NCBI GenBank assembly: GCA_964017195.1 | Contig: OZ024891.1 | Span: 11,442,458-11,506,457, forward strand | Length of the DNA stretch: 64,000 nucleotides | Direction of reading: 5' to 3' | Origin: Siderastrea radians | Lineage: Eukaryota > Cnidaria > Anthozoa > Scleractinia > Rhizangiidae | Shown: positions 47,300-58,200 of the stretch, in pieces | How the letters are laid out: each line of letters begins with the position of its first letter | How positions within the stretch are numbered: position 1 is the stretch's first letter | Translations under genes and position numbers: made by a program | The notes under the pieces: model-generated | Databases searched by the model: none | What the model saw: the letters and a program-made list of their open reading frames with translations, nothing else | Told to the model about the DNA's origin: nothing

Positions 47300-47620
47300 T
47301 TAGGATGGCGGACATGAATACACTAGAACACAGACGTATAGAACAATCTCTAATAATATTTTTTAAATATTTTAAGGAAAATGGCCCATGTTATATAGCT
47401 AATTTATTCAAATCTCGAGTTACATAAAATCTTAGAAGTAGAGGGCTAAACGTTGAACAAAATTCTTATAATAGAAGATTCTTTCATGGTTCGTATACGT
47501 ACATTATTTCTCGTATCTGGAACCAGCTGCCATTAGTTGTAAAGAAGGCATCTAATGTGTCATCGTTTCGCAAACATTTGAATAAGTTGAATTTTATCAG
47601 CTGCTAATGTAGTAATTGCC
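47300..47620 (+). pseudogene. LINE ORF2 C-terminal tail and 3' end
   Basis: The plus strand reads MNTLEHRRIEQSLIIFFKYF then KENGPCYIANLFKSRVT, a stop, then VEQNSYNRRFFHGSYTYIIS and RIWNQLPLVVKKASNVSSFR then KHLNKL. The R-x-WNxLP-x(5)-S-x(3)-FR-x-L pattern is the usual C-terminus of Jockey/CR1-type LINEs. The A/T-rich 3' region reaches about 47890. Confidence 0.8.
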
Positions 47621-49089
47621 TTTAATGTTATCTTATTTATATACACTGATCCAATGTGTATACATTTTTACATAAATCATGCATTTTAATTAAATTAATT
47701 ACCTTCTCACTTGATCAATTAATTATATAGATATATGTAATTTTAGCTAGCTTTCTCGATATGTATTAATTTGTTCTGTTTTTTAGCTTTTTGGCGTTTT
47801 TCTTTTGGCTTAGTTCTTGGCTTTTTTCATAGTTTCTTTTTTAGCTCCGTCAAACACATATCATGAGCCCCTGGCTCGGGAGATTGGGTAACCACTCCCT
47901 GTGTTCCTGACATTAAATAAATTATCCCAATCCTTAGGATCCCTATTCATTTCAAAAAATTTCAGGGGGGGGGGAGGCATGCCCCTGGACCCCCTTAGGA
48001 AGCTCGTGGCCTTCGGCCACTTGGGACTTCTCCCCCAAACAATAAATCCTAGACAGAACCTTAAATCTTTCTTTTTGAACTATCTAGTTTGCAACGATTT
48101 AAAAGTCGACGCTTTGCCGATCAGTGCTTTAGTTATCCGGTTATGTATCTTAACTAGGGCAAAACGTTTTTTTTTGGACGTATACTCAGACAATTTAAGG
48201 CATGGTTTGGAGGCGTTGAAAGACCCCCCGCAGAGAATATTTATATCCTTTTAAAGACGTAAAAGGATCCAAATTTAAAGTTCCATAGAGCTATCATCAG
48301 TTGCATCTGACTAGATGCTTTTTGTAAAGGTGATCATTTGTATCAAGTGACATTCCTTTGTCGCTGACGTCATAAAACGTGTTTTCTCAAATGGGGCAAG
48401 GTTGCTAAGCATAAGCCTAGAAATATTCGTCGTCACATTGTCAGCCAAATTGTCTGGATTGTCACTTTGCCTTGTGATGTGGACAAAGCTATTTTTATCA
48501 AAAGTTATTAAGCTGTTTTAAAAGTCACGTGACCTGTTTCCCTTAATTACGTAATCCCTATTCCACATAGACACACATGCAGGGCTAATTCATAATATCC
48601 ACCTTAAGAATAGAAGAATTGTACCCAAGAATATGCGCTGCTCTTTCATTTTCTTTGCCCCGTTTTAATCTGAATATTTTGTTCGTTAATAACCATTTAT
48701 TTTGCAGGTCACGTGACTGAAATCTGAACATCAAATCTGTCACATATTGTTAAGGCCTTCGAGAAAAATTACTTGCCAATTTTCATAAACATTGATCAAA
48801 ACAATCCGTTTTAAACGCCACTTAGCCAAATAAGCAGGGGACCCATGCCTTAACTTGCTTGACCCCGAAAATAGCGTTTTTGTAAGCGTTTTAAGATTTG
48901 AAATGTATCAGCAAGTTCGATCATGATTAAGAAGAATGTGTATCGTACTAGGCCCTTTACCGTGTAGTTCGTCACCTTCATTTCTTTAAAGAATTCTAAA
49001 CAAGCTCTGCTCGAGCCCTAAATCCTTTTTTTTCTTTATGCTCTCAATTTTAAGCTACTATAATACTGTTTCCTCTCATCTAGGATCAA
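47621..49089. other. Intergenic sequence with mobile-element scraps
   Basis: A G11 run followed by CATGCCCCTGGACCCCCTTA at about 47965 looks like a dispersed repeat. A short plus frame at 47901-48254 across it is unlikely to be a gene. The rest is featureless. Confidence 0.4.
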
Positions 49090-49390
49090 CGAGCCATTAG
49101 ATTGAGAATGGGGAGAAATGATAGCAAGAGCTTAATTTACGATTTCCGTCGTATCAGCCCCGGCAATGTTGAACTCGTGGCCTATTTTATTCCTTGAGCA
49201 GTTTCCGTTGTTAGTTAAAACAGCATTACTCCTGTTGTCATTGTTGCAGTCCTGCTTCACAGTCCCGTTTCGGTTAAGTCTGAAATCTTCAGGAGTATGA
49301 ACAATTGAGGCTGTTTGTGCTCCCACAGAGGCCTTTCCAGTGTATCAGAAGCTCCGCTCGCTGAATCAGCTATTTCTTTATGCTGTCGAT
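49090..49390 (-). pseudogene. Duplicated, decayed copy of the TIR gene's C-terminal tail
   Basis: This repeats, 346 bp downstream, the last part of the TIR exon. Both have GCCTCTGTGGGAGCACAAAC, then a tail beginning PEDF-L, V-QD-DN-NAVL-N, GHEF, TEIV/TEII, and the SPHSQSNGSLI ending. The copy starts after the duplicated RPLWEH codons, has a frameshift there and diverges moderately. It lies in the 3' region of the receptor gene and is probably untranslated. Confidence 0.8.
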
Positions 49391-49413
49391 TTTTAAGTAA
49401 AGTAATATCGCGT

Positions 49414-50051
49414 CTATAATACTGTTTCCCGCTCTTCTATCAACGAGCCATTAGATTGAGAATGGGGAAAAATGATAGCAGGAGACTGACCGATGATTTC
49501 CGTATTAGTCCATATTTTGAACTCGTGGCCTTCATTCTCTGAACTACTCCTAATGTTAGCCAAAACAGCATTACCACTGTTGTCATCGCTGTAGTCCTGC
49601 TCTACAGTCTCCTCTCGTTTAAGACTAAAATCTTCAGGAATATTTAGAAACCGTATCAGTTTGTGCTCCCACAGAGGCCTTTCCAGTGCATTAGAATAGT
49701 CGATGAAATTTCTCTTCCTTAACTCTTTAGGAAGCTTGCGGCAATCTTCGTTATCAATTCTTATAACGACCAGACTTTCATCCCTTCTGTTCAGAAGACG
49801 ATATTTGGCGATATTTAGTTCGTAGCTGCAGTAGTTGCTGTTCAAGAAATTACTTGATAACACTGCTATGATTTTGTAACTATTGTACACACTTTCCGCC
49901 ATGCTGTCTTGAAAGGGCTTTCCAGGTGTAAAGTCTCTGTAGTGTACGCAGCACTTTAAACCATGCTTTTCTTCCAGGAGGGGAAGAAGCCTTCGGCTTA
50001 CCCAATCGCAGTCGCTTTGGCTGTATATTATGAACGCGTGGTATGAGAATT
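49414..50051 (-). CDS. TIR-domain exon (final exon) of TSP1-TM-TIR receptor
   Basis: The exon follows TTTCTGCAG at 50051 and ends with TAG at 49414. The encoded TIR domain shows box 1 (FSYHAFIIYSQSDCDWV), the LLPLLEEKHGLKCCVHYRDF then TPGKPF box 2 with its RD-PG loop, SYKIIAVLSSNFLNSNYCSY, LVVIRIDNED, and a box-3-like RPLWEHKLIRFL. It is followed by an ~80-residue Ser/Asn/Glu-rich tail. TIR domains signal by homotypic contacts with adaptors such as MyD88 or, in some lineages, cleave NAD. The conserved Glu of NAD-cleaving TIRs cannot be judged without alignment. No stop interrupts the domain. It would sit on the cytosolic side of the membrane. Confidence 0.92.
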
Positions 50052-50129
50052 CTGCAGAAAGAGAACGAAATCAATTAAAATCGTCACTGACCATTTGCAT
50101 GTGACAGAATCGAAGAGGATAACACTTAC

Positions 50130-50147
50130 CAAAACTTGAGGTGTCAC
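50130..50147 (-). CDS. 18-nt microexon linking transmembrane and TIR exons
   Basis: GTGACACCTCAAGTTTTG lies between a strong acceptor (CTTCTTTCAG) and a consensus donor (GTAAGTG). It joins the G left by the transmembrane exon and the AA that opens the TIR exon without changing frame (adds GDTSSF before EFSYHAF). Phase 1 at both ends. Confidence 0.7.
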
Positions 50148-50978
50148 CTGAAAGAAGAAAAAAATACGCTTACGACAAAATTGACAGAAATGATGCTTTC
50201 GACTGCCGTCAAAAAATCCATAAAGCGCTCCACTATCCGCCCCCCAACTTGTTTATGTTAAAAACAACAAAAGCAACAACGAAACAAATAGTTAAGAAAA
50301 AGGGAAGAAAAACAGATGGTTTTTTGAAAAAAGAAAAAAATAATTCCTGTCCACTAAAATTAAGTTCCAGTTTTCAGAAAAACGCACTCTTTATTACTGC
50401 CGCGGAAAGGTGTACCTGTATGACATCGTATTTGTGATACACCACTCGCTAATGTTATGCGAGCCCGTTATGTATGTCTTTATGTGTTTTATAAACGATC
50501 AATCTGTCGCTGAAAATCCATACAGTAAATATCACATCTCTGTTTCTGAATACTGACCGAGGGGTAACTCCGCTCTTACTCTTTACCTCCGGTTTTACAC
50601 CACCCTGGTAATCCCCCCCCTTTCTTTTCGACTTCAGTTCCAGCCCCTTTTCTTCCTTTACTATCTTGTGTGCTACTAGTTTGTTTCTAACTATGTTTAG
50701 TTTTCATTGTTTTAATTCCAATAGGTTTTCTTTAGCTCCCCTTTGAATGGGATACGGTTACAACCAGTAGTTTGTCGCCTATACTGATTAATACATCTGG
50801 TTTTAGATAAACAACGTGGAGGGTAAAGTTTCTTGTCTAAGGAAACTACAAGAAACATTGCAGAGACCAAGGCTTGATCTGTCCCTCCATCCTTCCGGCG
50901 ATAAAAGTGCTATCCATGTCCAACGCGCTTGTCACTACACCAGCAGATTTAAACCAGGTTATAATAGTACGTACTAAC
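50148..50978. other. Intron of the TIR receptor gene
   Basis: No other gene or strong repeat is seen. Confidence 0.5.
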
Positions 50979-51095
50979 CTAGTGAAGATTTCCTTTTCTT
51001 GAAGAACAAATAGTACCTCAATAACCCAGCAAAAACGGCTAACACCACAAGAATTCCAGCGGAAATGGGCACATAAGTTTGAATATGAGTAGAAG
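50979..51095 (-). CDS. Transmembrane exon of TSP1-TM-TIR receptor
   Basis: This 117-nt exon has acceptor TTCATGCAG and donor GTTAGTAC, phase 1 at both ends. It encodes STHIQTYV, then a single hydrophobic helix PISAGILVVLAVFAGLL, then RYYLFFKKRKSS. The basic stop-transfer cluster after the helix sets a type I topology, with the TSP1 side outside and the TIR side in the cytosol. The donor's third base is a T rather than A/G, a slight weakness. Confidence 0.85.
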
Positions 51096-51957
51096 CTGCA
51101 TGAAGAAAAATGATTTCAGCCAATAATCCATGCAATTCGGCTGGTACAAATGTTGAAAGTTGACTATAATTTCCTGGCTTCTCTGGATACCAGTCATGTG
51201 TCTGATTAGGATACCATGGTTAAATAAAGATACCCCTCTTCCTGGGAAATATACGTCTGAGAAATCAGCACAAAAATTCCATACTGGTGCATGACGTAGC
51301 ACGACCCAGATCTACAAGTAGTTGCAAAAACACCTGACACACTCGCTATATTGATGGTTATTTCTGACATTTATCAATGTCGTTATGGATTTATTCATGA
51401 CATTCAAAGTAACAAGCAACAACATTGAAAGGGGGAGGGGGTTTCAGGACTGTATTTAGGTTTACTATTTGATGTCAAGAGCGCGTTTTTGGATGGAAAT
51501 CCATTTTTTTGGGAGCGTGTCTCAACAAGTTCACAGTTATTTTTCACAGCCTAAGCAGAATCTTCCAAAATCTTGGTACTCCTATTGTTAATAATCCAGA
51601 AACTCAAGAGGACAGTGAAAAGGGAGTAAAATGCAATTGGTTTTGATCCGGTCTTGTGTGTTTCGATAGAGCGGGCTGGAACCAGGGAGAACAACCTCAT
51701 TCCCAGGGTTTTTCCCTTTTAAAATTGGGCCCCCCGATTTAAAAGGGAAAACCCTGGGAAAGAGGTTGAACAGACGACAATTCTGGAGCTCCAGTTTGGA
51801 GGTTGGTAATGTGCAATTATCTGTGAAGTGTACATAGGTAAATCGTAGGAGGTAAAAGTATTTTAAAACTTGTCAGAGAAAGGATCAGTCTTGAGTGCAG
51901 ATTTGTCAGTATAAAACCACTAAACATAAATTTACCAACCTCGCATAGTTTACTTAC
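51096..51957. other. Intron of the TIR receptor gene
   Basis: It contains a 22-bp inverted repeat at about 51697-51760 (CCCAGGGTTTTTCCCTTTTA and its near complement). Nothing coding is seen. Confidence 0.45.
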
Positions 51958-51987
51958 TTGACTTTTCCTTGGTTGTTAAGGAGGCAC
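51958..51987 (-). CDS. Probable 30-nt juxtamembrane microexon
   Basis: GTGCCTCCTTAACAACCAAG plus GAAAAGTCAA lies between an AG (GGCATAG) and a perfect donor (GTAAGTA). It is phase 1 at both ends and would insert ASLTTKEKS-like residues between the second TSP1 and the transmembrane exon. The acceptor's pyrimidine tract is weak, so it may be optional. Confidence 0.5.
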
Positions 51988-52127
51988 CTATGCCAGGGAA
52001 ACATAAAGGTGATGTCAGGAAAATAGGAGTTAAATAATCTATAAACGACAATCTAAAATTTTGACTAATCGAGAGAAATTTATATCTTAATTACTGTGTT
52101 GCGATTGTTTATTAATTAAATCTATAC

Positions 52128-52304
52128 CTGGGCAATTTGTATTGTTGCATTCAACAGTCTGGACAATGTTTCCCAATCGAAAGCAGCTATCCTTTAAAAG
52201 ACTGAGGGTAGTATTTGTGCAAGAGCGAGGACGTGAGCGGCTTCCAACCCCACACGATACCGAACATGGGGACCAAGGACTCCATGGGGAGTAATTTCCA
52301 TTCT
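52128..52304 (-). CDS. TSP1 domain exon 2 of TIR receptor
   Basis: A 177-nt exon with acceptor TTTTCTAG and donor GTATAGA, phase 1 at both ends. It encodes ENGNYSPWSPWSPCSVSCGV, GSRSRPRSC, LKDSCFRLGN and TVECNNTNC: the WxxWxxC start, CSVSCG, the R-layer residues (RSRPRSC) and six Cys of a thrombospondin type 1 fold. TSP1 repeats are extracellular and bind glycans or proteins; the Trp residues are often C-mannosylated. No stop. Confidence 0.92.
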
Positions 52305-52516
52305 CTAGAAAAAACAGTCAAAGGTATGTGGAAGAATATTAATAACATTCGGCCAGGCAGTTTCAGCAGCTGCCTAGCACGCTGAGATATGTTGAACGCA
52401 TGTGGCCAAACGGTTTTTGCGAAGCATTCAACATGCGCTTGCTGCTAAACATTAATGGCATCGCTTTGAAGGATGTTGGTAGCATGCTGTGAGACACTTT
52501 TGGAGGGAGGGGATGG
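52305..52516. other. Intron of the TIR receptor gene
   Basis: No gene seen. Confidence 0.4.
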
Positions 52517-52843
52517 AAAATTGGAACTTTTTGATGCTGGATATGTAGGATTTCACATAATTAAACATTTTGCCGCTTTTTGTTGACATTTTTTGCATTT
52601 TTCACCTAAAAGGGTAAAAAACAGGAATTTTTCTTAAAAAATGGCTTGACCACCTGCTACTTATGACGTCATATCTCGTAACCATAGCAACCGATTCTCA
52701 CGAAACCTATGTCAAAATGTGTCTTAAGGATAGGTTCATAGCTAATGAAAACGGCAGGTCTAGATGATAATGTGTTTTGGAAAAATTCAAGGAAAACCTT
52801 TTGGGAGGGGTGGCATCCTCCCCCTTGTACGCCCGAGGGTTAA
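52517..52843. mobile_element. Truncated copy of the TTAA-flanked MITE
   Basis: It aligns, reverse-complemented, with 56999-57310 (shared phrases include TGACGTCATATCTCGTAACC and TTTTTCACCTAAAAGGGTAA). The right end CTTGTACGCCCGAGGGTTAA (52824-52843) matches the terminal repeat exactly. The other end is missing. It lies in the intron between the two TSP1 exons. Confidence 0.75.
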
Positions 52844-54772
52844 AATTAGCAAGACTTGAGAAATTGAGCGTTGTATCGTGCCATGTAGTAGTCAAGGTAT
52901 AAGTCGCAAATTTTGAAATTTTTACAGACGGGGAGAGTAATTTCTTGACCGGTATGCAAGTAATCTCTACAGTGATACAAAAGGGAAATTGTTTGATTAA
53001 ATTAGGAAGTATCAATTTTAAAAGAACGACTCCAAAACTCTTAAATCCAATCGGGAAATGCTCACGCCGAATTAAGCGTCAATTCAATGTTAAATGCCCA
53101 GTTAAATTCAAGTAAGTTTGCATAGATAATTTGCAGAATTTGATCTTATTTCGTTTTATGATGGGTTCGCAAACTTGCTCACGATTCAGCAAATGCTGAC
53201 ATTTGTAAACCCAGGGGGAAAGGACTGAAAAATGTTGGGAAGTTAACTCTTACGATGAGAACTATAGCCAAAGGGACGCAAACATACTTTACCTCAGTAA
53301 GAGATCGACAGAGAACTTTCAAACTTAAAAAGTAATTTTTGCGGTTCCATGTCCGCATTGCGGAAAGGATCCCGTAAGAGACAATTGGCAATTTTATTTA
53401 TCATCTTTCACTTAAAGATAACTTTATGTTTCTTCGTTTGGACACTGCAATCAACATGTTTTTCCAGAAAAACAATGCTCGAAGATTTACAAAGTCTGCA
53501 TATCACAAGACACTAGTCATCCTTGTAGAGAGATAGATTGTCAAGTTTTCGGCTTGTGTACAATAAATTGTCTCAGGATAAAGAAGAAAACAATCCTTTC
53601 GTTGACTGGTGTAGTGTTCAACTCTAAAGAGTTCAGGAAGACAAAGGGGTAGCATAAATTATGTCAGGTGAAAAACTCGATCAACATCGAATCAACAGAT
53701 CAATCGAGCGATACAAGCTTACCGCTTTTAATAACATGTTGAAATTAAGTGAAACCACTGCAGCATTAAAGCCAATAGATTTAACTCGTAGTTTTTCATG
53801 ATCAGCTAAGATAGATTTCTTCCACATAAAGAGGATCCAGGAACCGGGATATTGCCCTCACGAAGTACAAAACTACATACAGAACAGACATGTTTTCATT
53901 CTTCCTTCGGCGATTATCCTAAAAAACGCTTCGATTCCATGCTCGATTCCATCAACTCGCCCCAGGTCAGCCGCCATTTGGGAATACGGGTTATTATGGT
54001 TACATTATAAAGTAGTTTCACAAATTAATTCTTAGGGCCAGACCAAGTAGTTTCAACATCGCAAGGTACATGGTGTACATGGTGATGACAAATGTGATAG
54101 CATATGACAAAAGAGCTTCTTTCTCAAACCATTCATAATTTTGGAGCAGCCAAATTGCTATAAACTTGAGACATGAGCTATGAGAAATGTGTAGTTCGAT
54201 TACTCGACGAAAATGGTTTCGGCACTTAAATAAAATTACCATAATATGATTTTGCTGTCAGTTCTGCTGGCCTGTGTCTGTCAGAACAGCAGAAAAGACT
54301 GATACAATTTCATTAAAATACCTTTATGTACTTATTTATTTTGGCCAAACTGAAATGGCTGTCTGTAAAGGGGGAATTTCACTGAGACAGTTCTCAAATG
54401 AAAAGAGGCCTCACTTAGTTTTGTTTAAATTTCTCTAACAGTCTATAGATTTCGTTTGTTTGATTTTTCTTATATTGCGGCTGTTGTTTGAACCGCTCGT
54501 TCTCATCACTATTATTACTACTAACTAACTAGTAAGTTTTCTCGCAAAAATCCATGAGGATGTAAACCTCAAGTTTAATTTTTGATTTGTTGCCTTTTGC
54601 GAAAGCCGTCTTCATGCTGGTTGAATCAAGTCACATTTCCTGGATCGGCTTCAGTTTGCTTTTACAGCGCCTGGTATTTTGCCCGTTGAATCTTTTTCTC
54701 TTTAGAAAATTGTCATTGAAAAATTCGAGGATATAAACATAGACTATACTTTCAATTCTTGCCGAGTACTAC
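52844..54772. other. Intron between TSP1 exons of the TIR receptor
   Basis: About 1.9 kb of A/T-rich sequence without a recognisable gene or RNA. Confidence 0.5.
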
Positions 54773-54949
54773 CTGGGCAAACTGGTTTGTTACATTCCTC
54801 TGTCTCGGTGCTGTATCCCAGTTTAGAGCAGTCATCTCCATAAGGACCCGGCGGAGGATTTGTACAAGAACGGTTTCGGGAGCGGCTTCCCGCTCCACAA
54901 GTTACAGAACATGGAGACCAGTCACTCCACCGAGAGTAGTTTCCATTCT
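54773..54949 (-). CDS. TSP1 domain exon 1 of TIR receptor
   Basis: A 177-nt exon, phase 1 at both ends, donor GTAGTACT, acceptor CCTGATGCAG. It encodes [20 protein letters not shown] then [38 protein letters not shown]. It has all six Cys and the WxxW motif. The frame stays open upstream through the pyrimidine tract and looks like a signal peptide ([15 protein letters not shown]), but it begins at GTG, not ATG, and the tract plus CAG fits an acceptor better. Upstream exons (possibly discoidin domains, as in the plus-strand relative) were not found before the LINE, so the 5' end of the gene is unknown. Confidence 0.92.
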
Positions 54950-55222
54950 CTGCATCAGGAAGAAAAACAGATACAATTAGTAGCAGAAGTAGCACAGCAC
55001 TGATTGATGACACAAATAAAAGATAACAGCAGCATATAAAACTATATAGTATAAAAGCTAAAAACTAGATCCATTTACACATCAACCTCCAAAAATGCTT
55101 CATACTAAATAGTTACACAAGACACGTCTAAACTATCACAAAGCTAAAATCGAAAATCTACACCCATTTGCACATCAAAATAGGATAACAGGATAAATGT
55201 TGAATACCAAATGGTCAGAAAG
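54950..55222. other. Upstream intron or flank of the TIR receptor
   Basis: Nothing recognisable. Confidence 0.4.
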
Positions 55223-58200
55223 TTAATTATTACAAAGCATGCAATTTTCGCAACCATCTTCAACTAAGGCAGTCAGGCCAGTTTTCCTTATTTTCGTCTT
55301 GAATCTGTGCAGACTATCCTCGGCACGTAATTCCTTCGTTAATTTCGACCAAAGAAAAGGACCAAGGTATTTTAATGAATGCTTTCCATATTCAATCGTA
55401 TATTTAACCTGGTTAAAACGAGGCCGATCAAAATTTGACTTTCTTAAATAGCATCTCCTCTCACGGTTTGCCTTCAGTGCAAACAGCTCCTGTACATAAT
55501 ACGTGCGGTAGTAGATTCCTCTTTGCTGGAACATAAGAATAGCTATTTCCTGACGTCTTCTGTTGGCAAGTGAAGGGAGCTCAGCCAGCTGAAGCAGTAT
55601 GTCGTACGAGTCTGACTTATTGTTGAAAGCTGGCCTGAGGGCTCTCTCCTGTAGTCGTTCTAGTTTTCGTTTGTTCGAGGCTCTGCAGAATTGCCAAATA
55701 GTGCTGCACTTATTTAATAGCACTTGAATAAGTCAAGTGAGGCATTATACGGTAGCTTTGTATAGCTGTAAGTTAGCATTAGTGGGAATGAGTTTCGTTA
55801 GACGTCTCAAAACTCCAACCTGTTGGCTAGGCTTTTTGCAATTAAAACTGATATACTCACTAAAATTCAGTTCACAGTCCAAGAGTACACCGAACTATTT
55901 AATAAGTTCAGATGTTCTGTGTTAACTCCACCTATTTGTAGGTTCAATGTATTTGTCACTCTCCCAGAACACAGCAACATGGATTGACATTTCTGAATGT
56001 TCACTTGTAACAGGTATTCCTCCTACCATTTGGTGAAGTTATTTCCTTCACGCAGCAACTTGTCCTCAACGATGTTAGTAGACAAGCATGAGGCAAAGAT
56101 TTAATAATCGTCTGCATGCATAGAAATTTCCTCCTGAGTCAGGACGGGGCCTAGTAATACCCATTTTTGTTTTCTTTCGTGTTCATTTCTCTGTTTTTTT
56201 TTCGTGGTCAATAGCCCCAGACTTCCGGTTTTCGCTTGGCCAAACAAATGTTCGTCGCAAACTCACCTTACCCCATTTGGGCTCGTATCTTGAGTGACTG
56301 TAATATATTTTGCACACTTGGGGGAAGGGAGAACAACGGCAGGGTCTAATGCTCGTAGGGCTTTTCTTGTTTTGAAATGAGTTCCACACGAGGGGACCAA
56401 ATGGTGACCTCTGAGGGCAACCTCTTATTATATTTCTCCTTTGACTAGACACAGATTCCAACGTGACCCTGTTTTGTCGATGAGAGAAATACGACTGCAG
56501 AAGGTTAAAGGCATTTCCTCAAAAAGTGTATGATTCCAAGTTTCTTAATACGTAGTGGTGGGCTAAGAGAATCAAACACCTTACTTATGTCTGAAGATAG
56601 TACTCTCACAACTTGTCTATTGTCTAGGTCCATCTCCCATTTCTCAACTAGTCTCAGTAATGTGGTATCGCACCCACTGTGATCTCGATCAGCTGACAAG
56701 CTGTTGCTATGTTTAAGATCCATGCTCTCCGTATACTGCTTTCTCAGTAACTTCTCAAACAGCTAGTCAAGAACTTGTAAAATTGTGATCAGCCGGTAAT
56801 ACTTTACTTCCTCTCTATTATTACTCTTAAACACTGGTACCCATTCGCCTATCTTCCCATCCGATAAACACGTCCCTAGTTCTATACTAATGTTGAATAT
56901 CGTAGTAAGTGATGATGGCAATTAATCATTCATCAGTTTTAAAATCCTAGGATGAATACCATCACATCCAGCTGATTTTCGTGTATTAACCCTCGGGCGT
57001 ACAAGGGGGGGGGATGCCACCCCCCATAAGGTTTTCCTGGAAGTTTTCGGAGACGAATTATCATCTAGACTTGCGGTTTTCAGTAGCTGTGCCCATATCT
57101 ATAAGACACATTTTGACACAAGTTTGGTGAGAATCGGTTGCTATGGTTACGAGATATGACGTCATAAGTAGCAGGTTATTATAGGTGGTCAAGCCATTTT
57201 TGAAGAAGAATTCGTGTTTTTTACCCTTTTAGGTGAAAAATGCAAAAAAATGTCAACAAAAAGCAGCAAAATGTTTAATTATGTCATATTCTACATGTCC
57301 AGCATCAAAAATTTCAATTTTTAACGTTTTTTGACAATTTCTAATTTTCGGTAAAATCCAAGATGGCGTCCAACATGGTGGCCATCTTGAATGACGTCAC
57401 AGCCCCCCGCAGAGGGGCAACCTATAATATGTACCTCATCTTGTAGAGCACACCACAGGCTTTCTACTAAAGATGAAATCCTTTCAAAATATAGTAACAT
57501 AACGAAAACCCATGGGGGGTCCATCAACGCCCCCCCCCCTCCCCCCTTGTACCACGGTGGGTGCTTGTACGTCCGAGGGTTAACAGTTTCAAGGGCATCC
57601 TTCACTTCATTAGGGCTATTTGATGCCTCCATAGACGTGGAGATTGAACGTAAACTGCTATGCGCAATAAAATCATCCTCAGTTCCTATTCCCTTGGCCA
57701 TGGATGTATTGTCCTCTTTTTCCTTCTTGTCTGAGAAAGGTTTAAAAGTTTGAAACAATTTTTTTGGACTTCTCCTTAGATCATGCGATACTTCCTTCCA
57801 ATATTGCTTTATAGTCATACGTCTTTGTCGTGTGGCTTCATTTGCCCATTTCCTCTTCAGATCTAAGTTCTCCGGTGTACTGTTTTGACTGCATCTTTTG
57901 GGATAATTACGTTTTGCCCTGATAGCAGATTTTCAGGCCGTCGTCATATAGGGAACATCTCTTGCTCTGACGTTCATTCACTTCAAAGGCAAATGTTTTT
58001 GTAATGTGTTACGTAGGAGTTTTATCCAGTAGTCATAACAGTCCTCAACACTATCAAATATCTCGCCAACCTGCCAAGGTGCTTCATTGAGACTCTCTCT
58101 CAGTCTTTAAATATCAAGATTCTTGAAATCGGAAAAAGTAATCACTTTGCTATGGTGTGATACTTTACCCTCTCTGTCAGAATCCCATACACCATCAGAT

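Noticed and set aside
54950..55013. Signal peptide in front of the first TSP1 exon
   Set aside because: The hydrophobic run starts at GTG, with no ATG in frame, and ends in a pyrimidine tract plus CAG at exactly the same codon where the other TSP1 exons begin, so it is intron.
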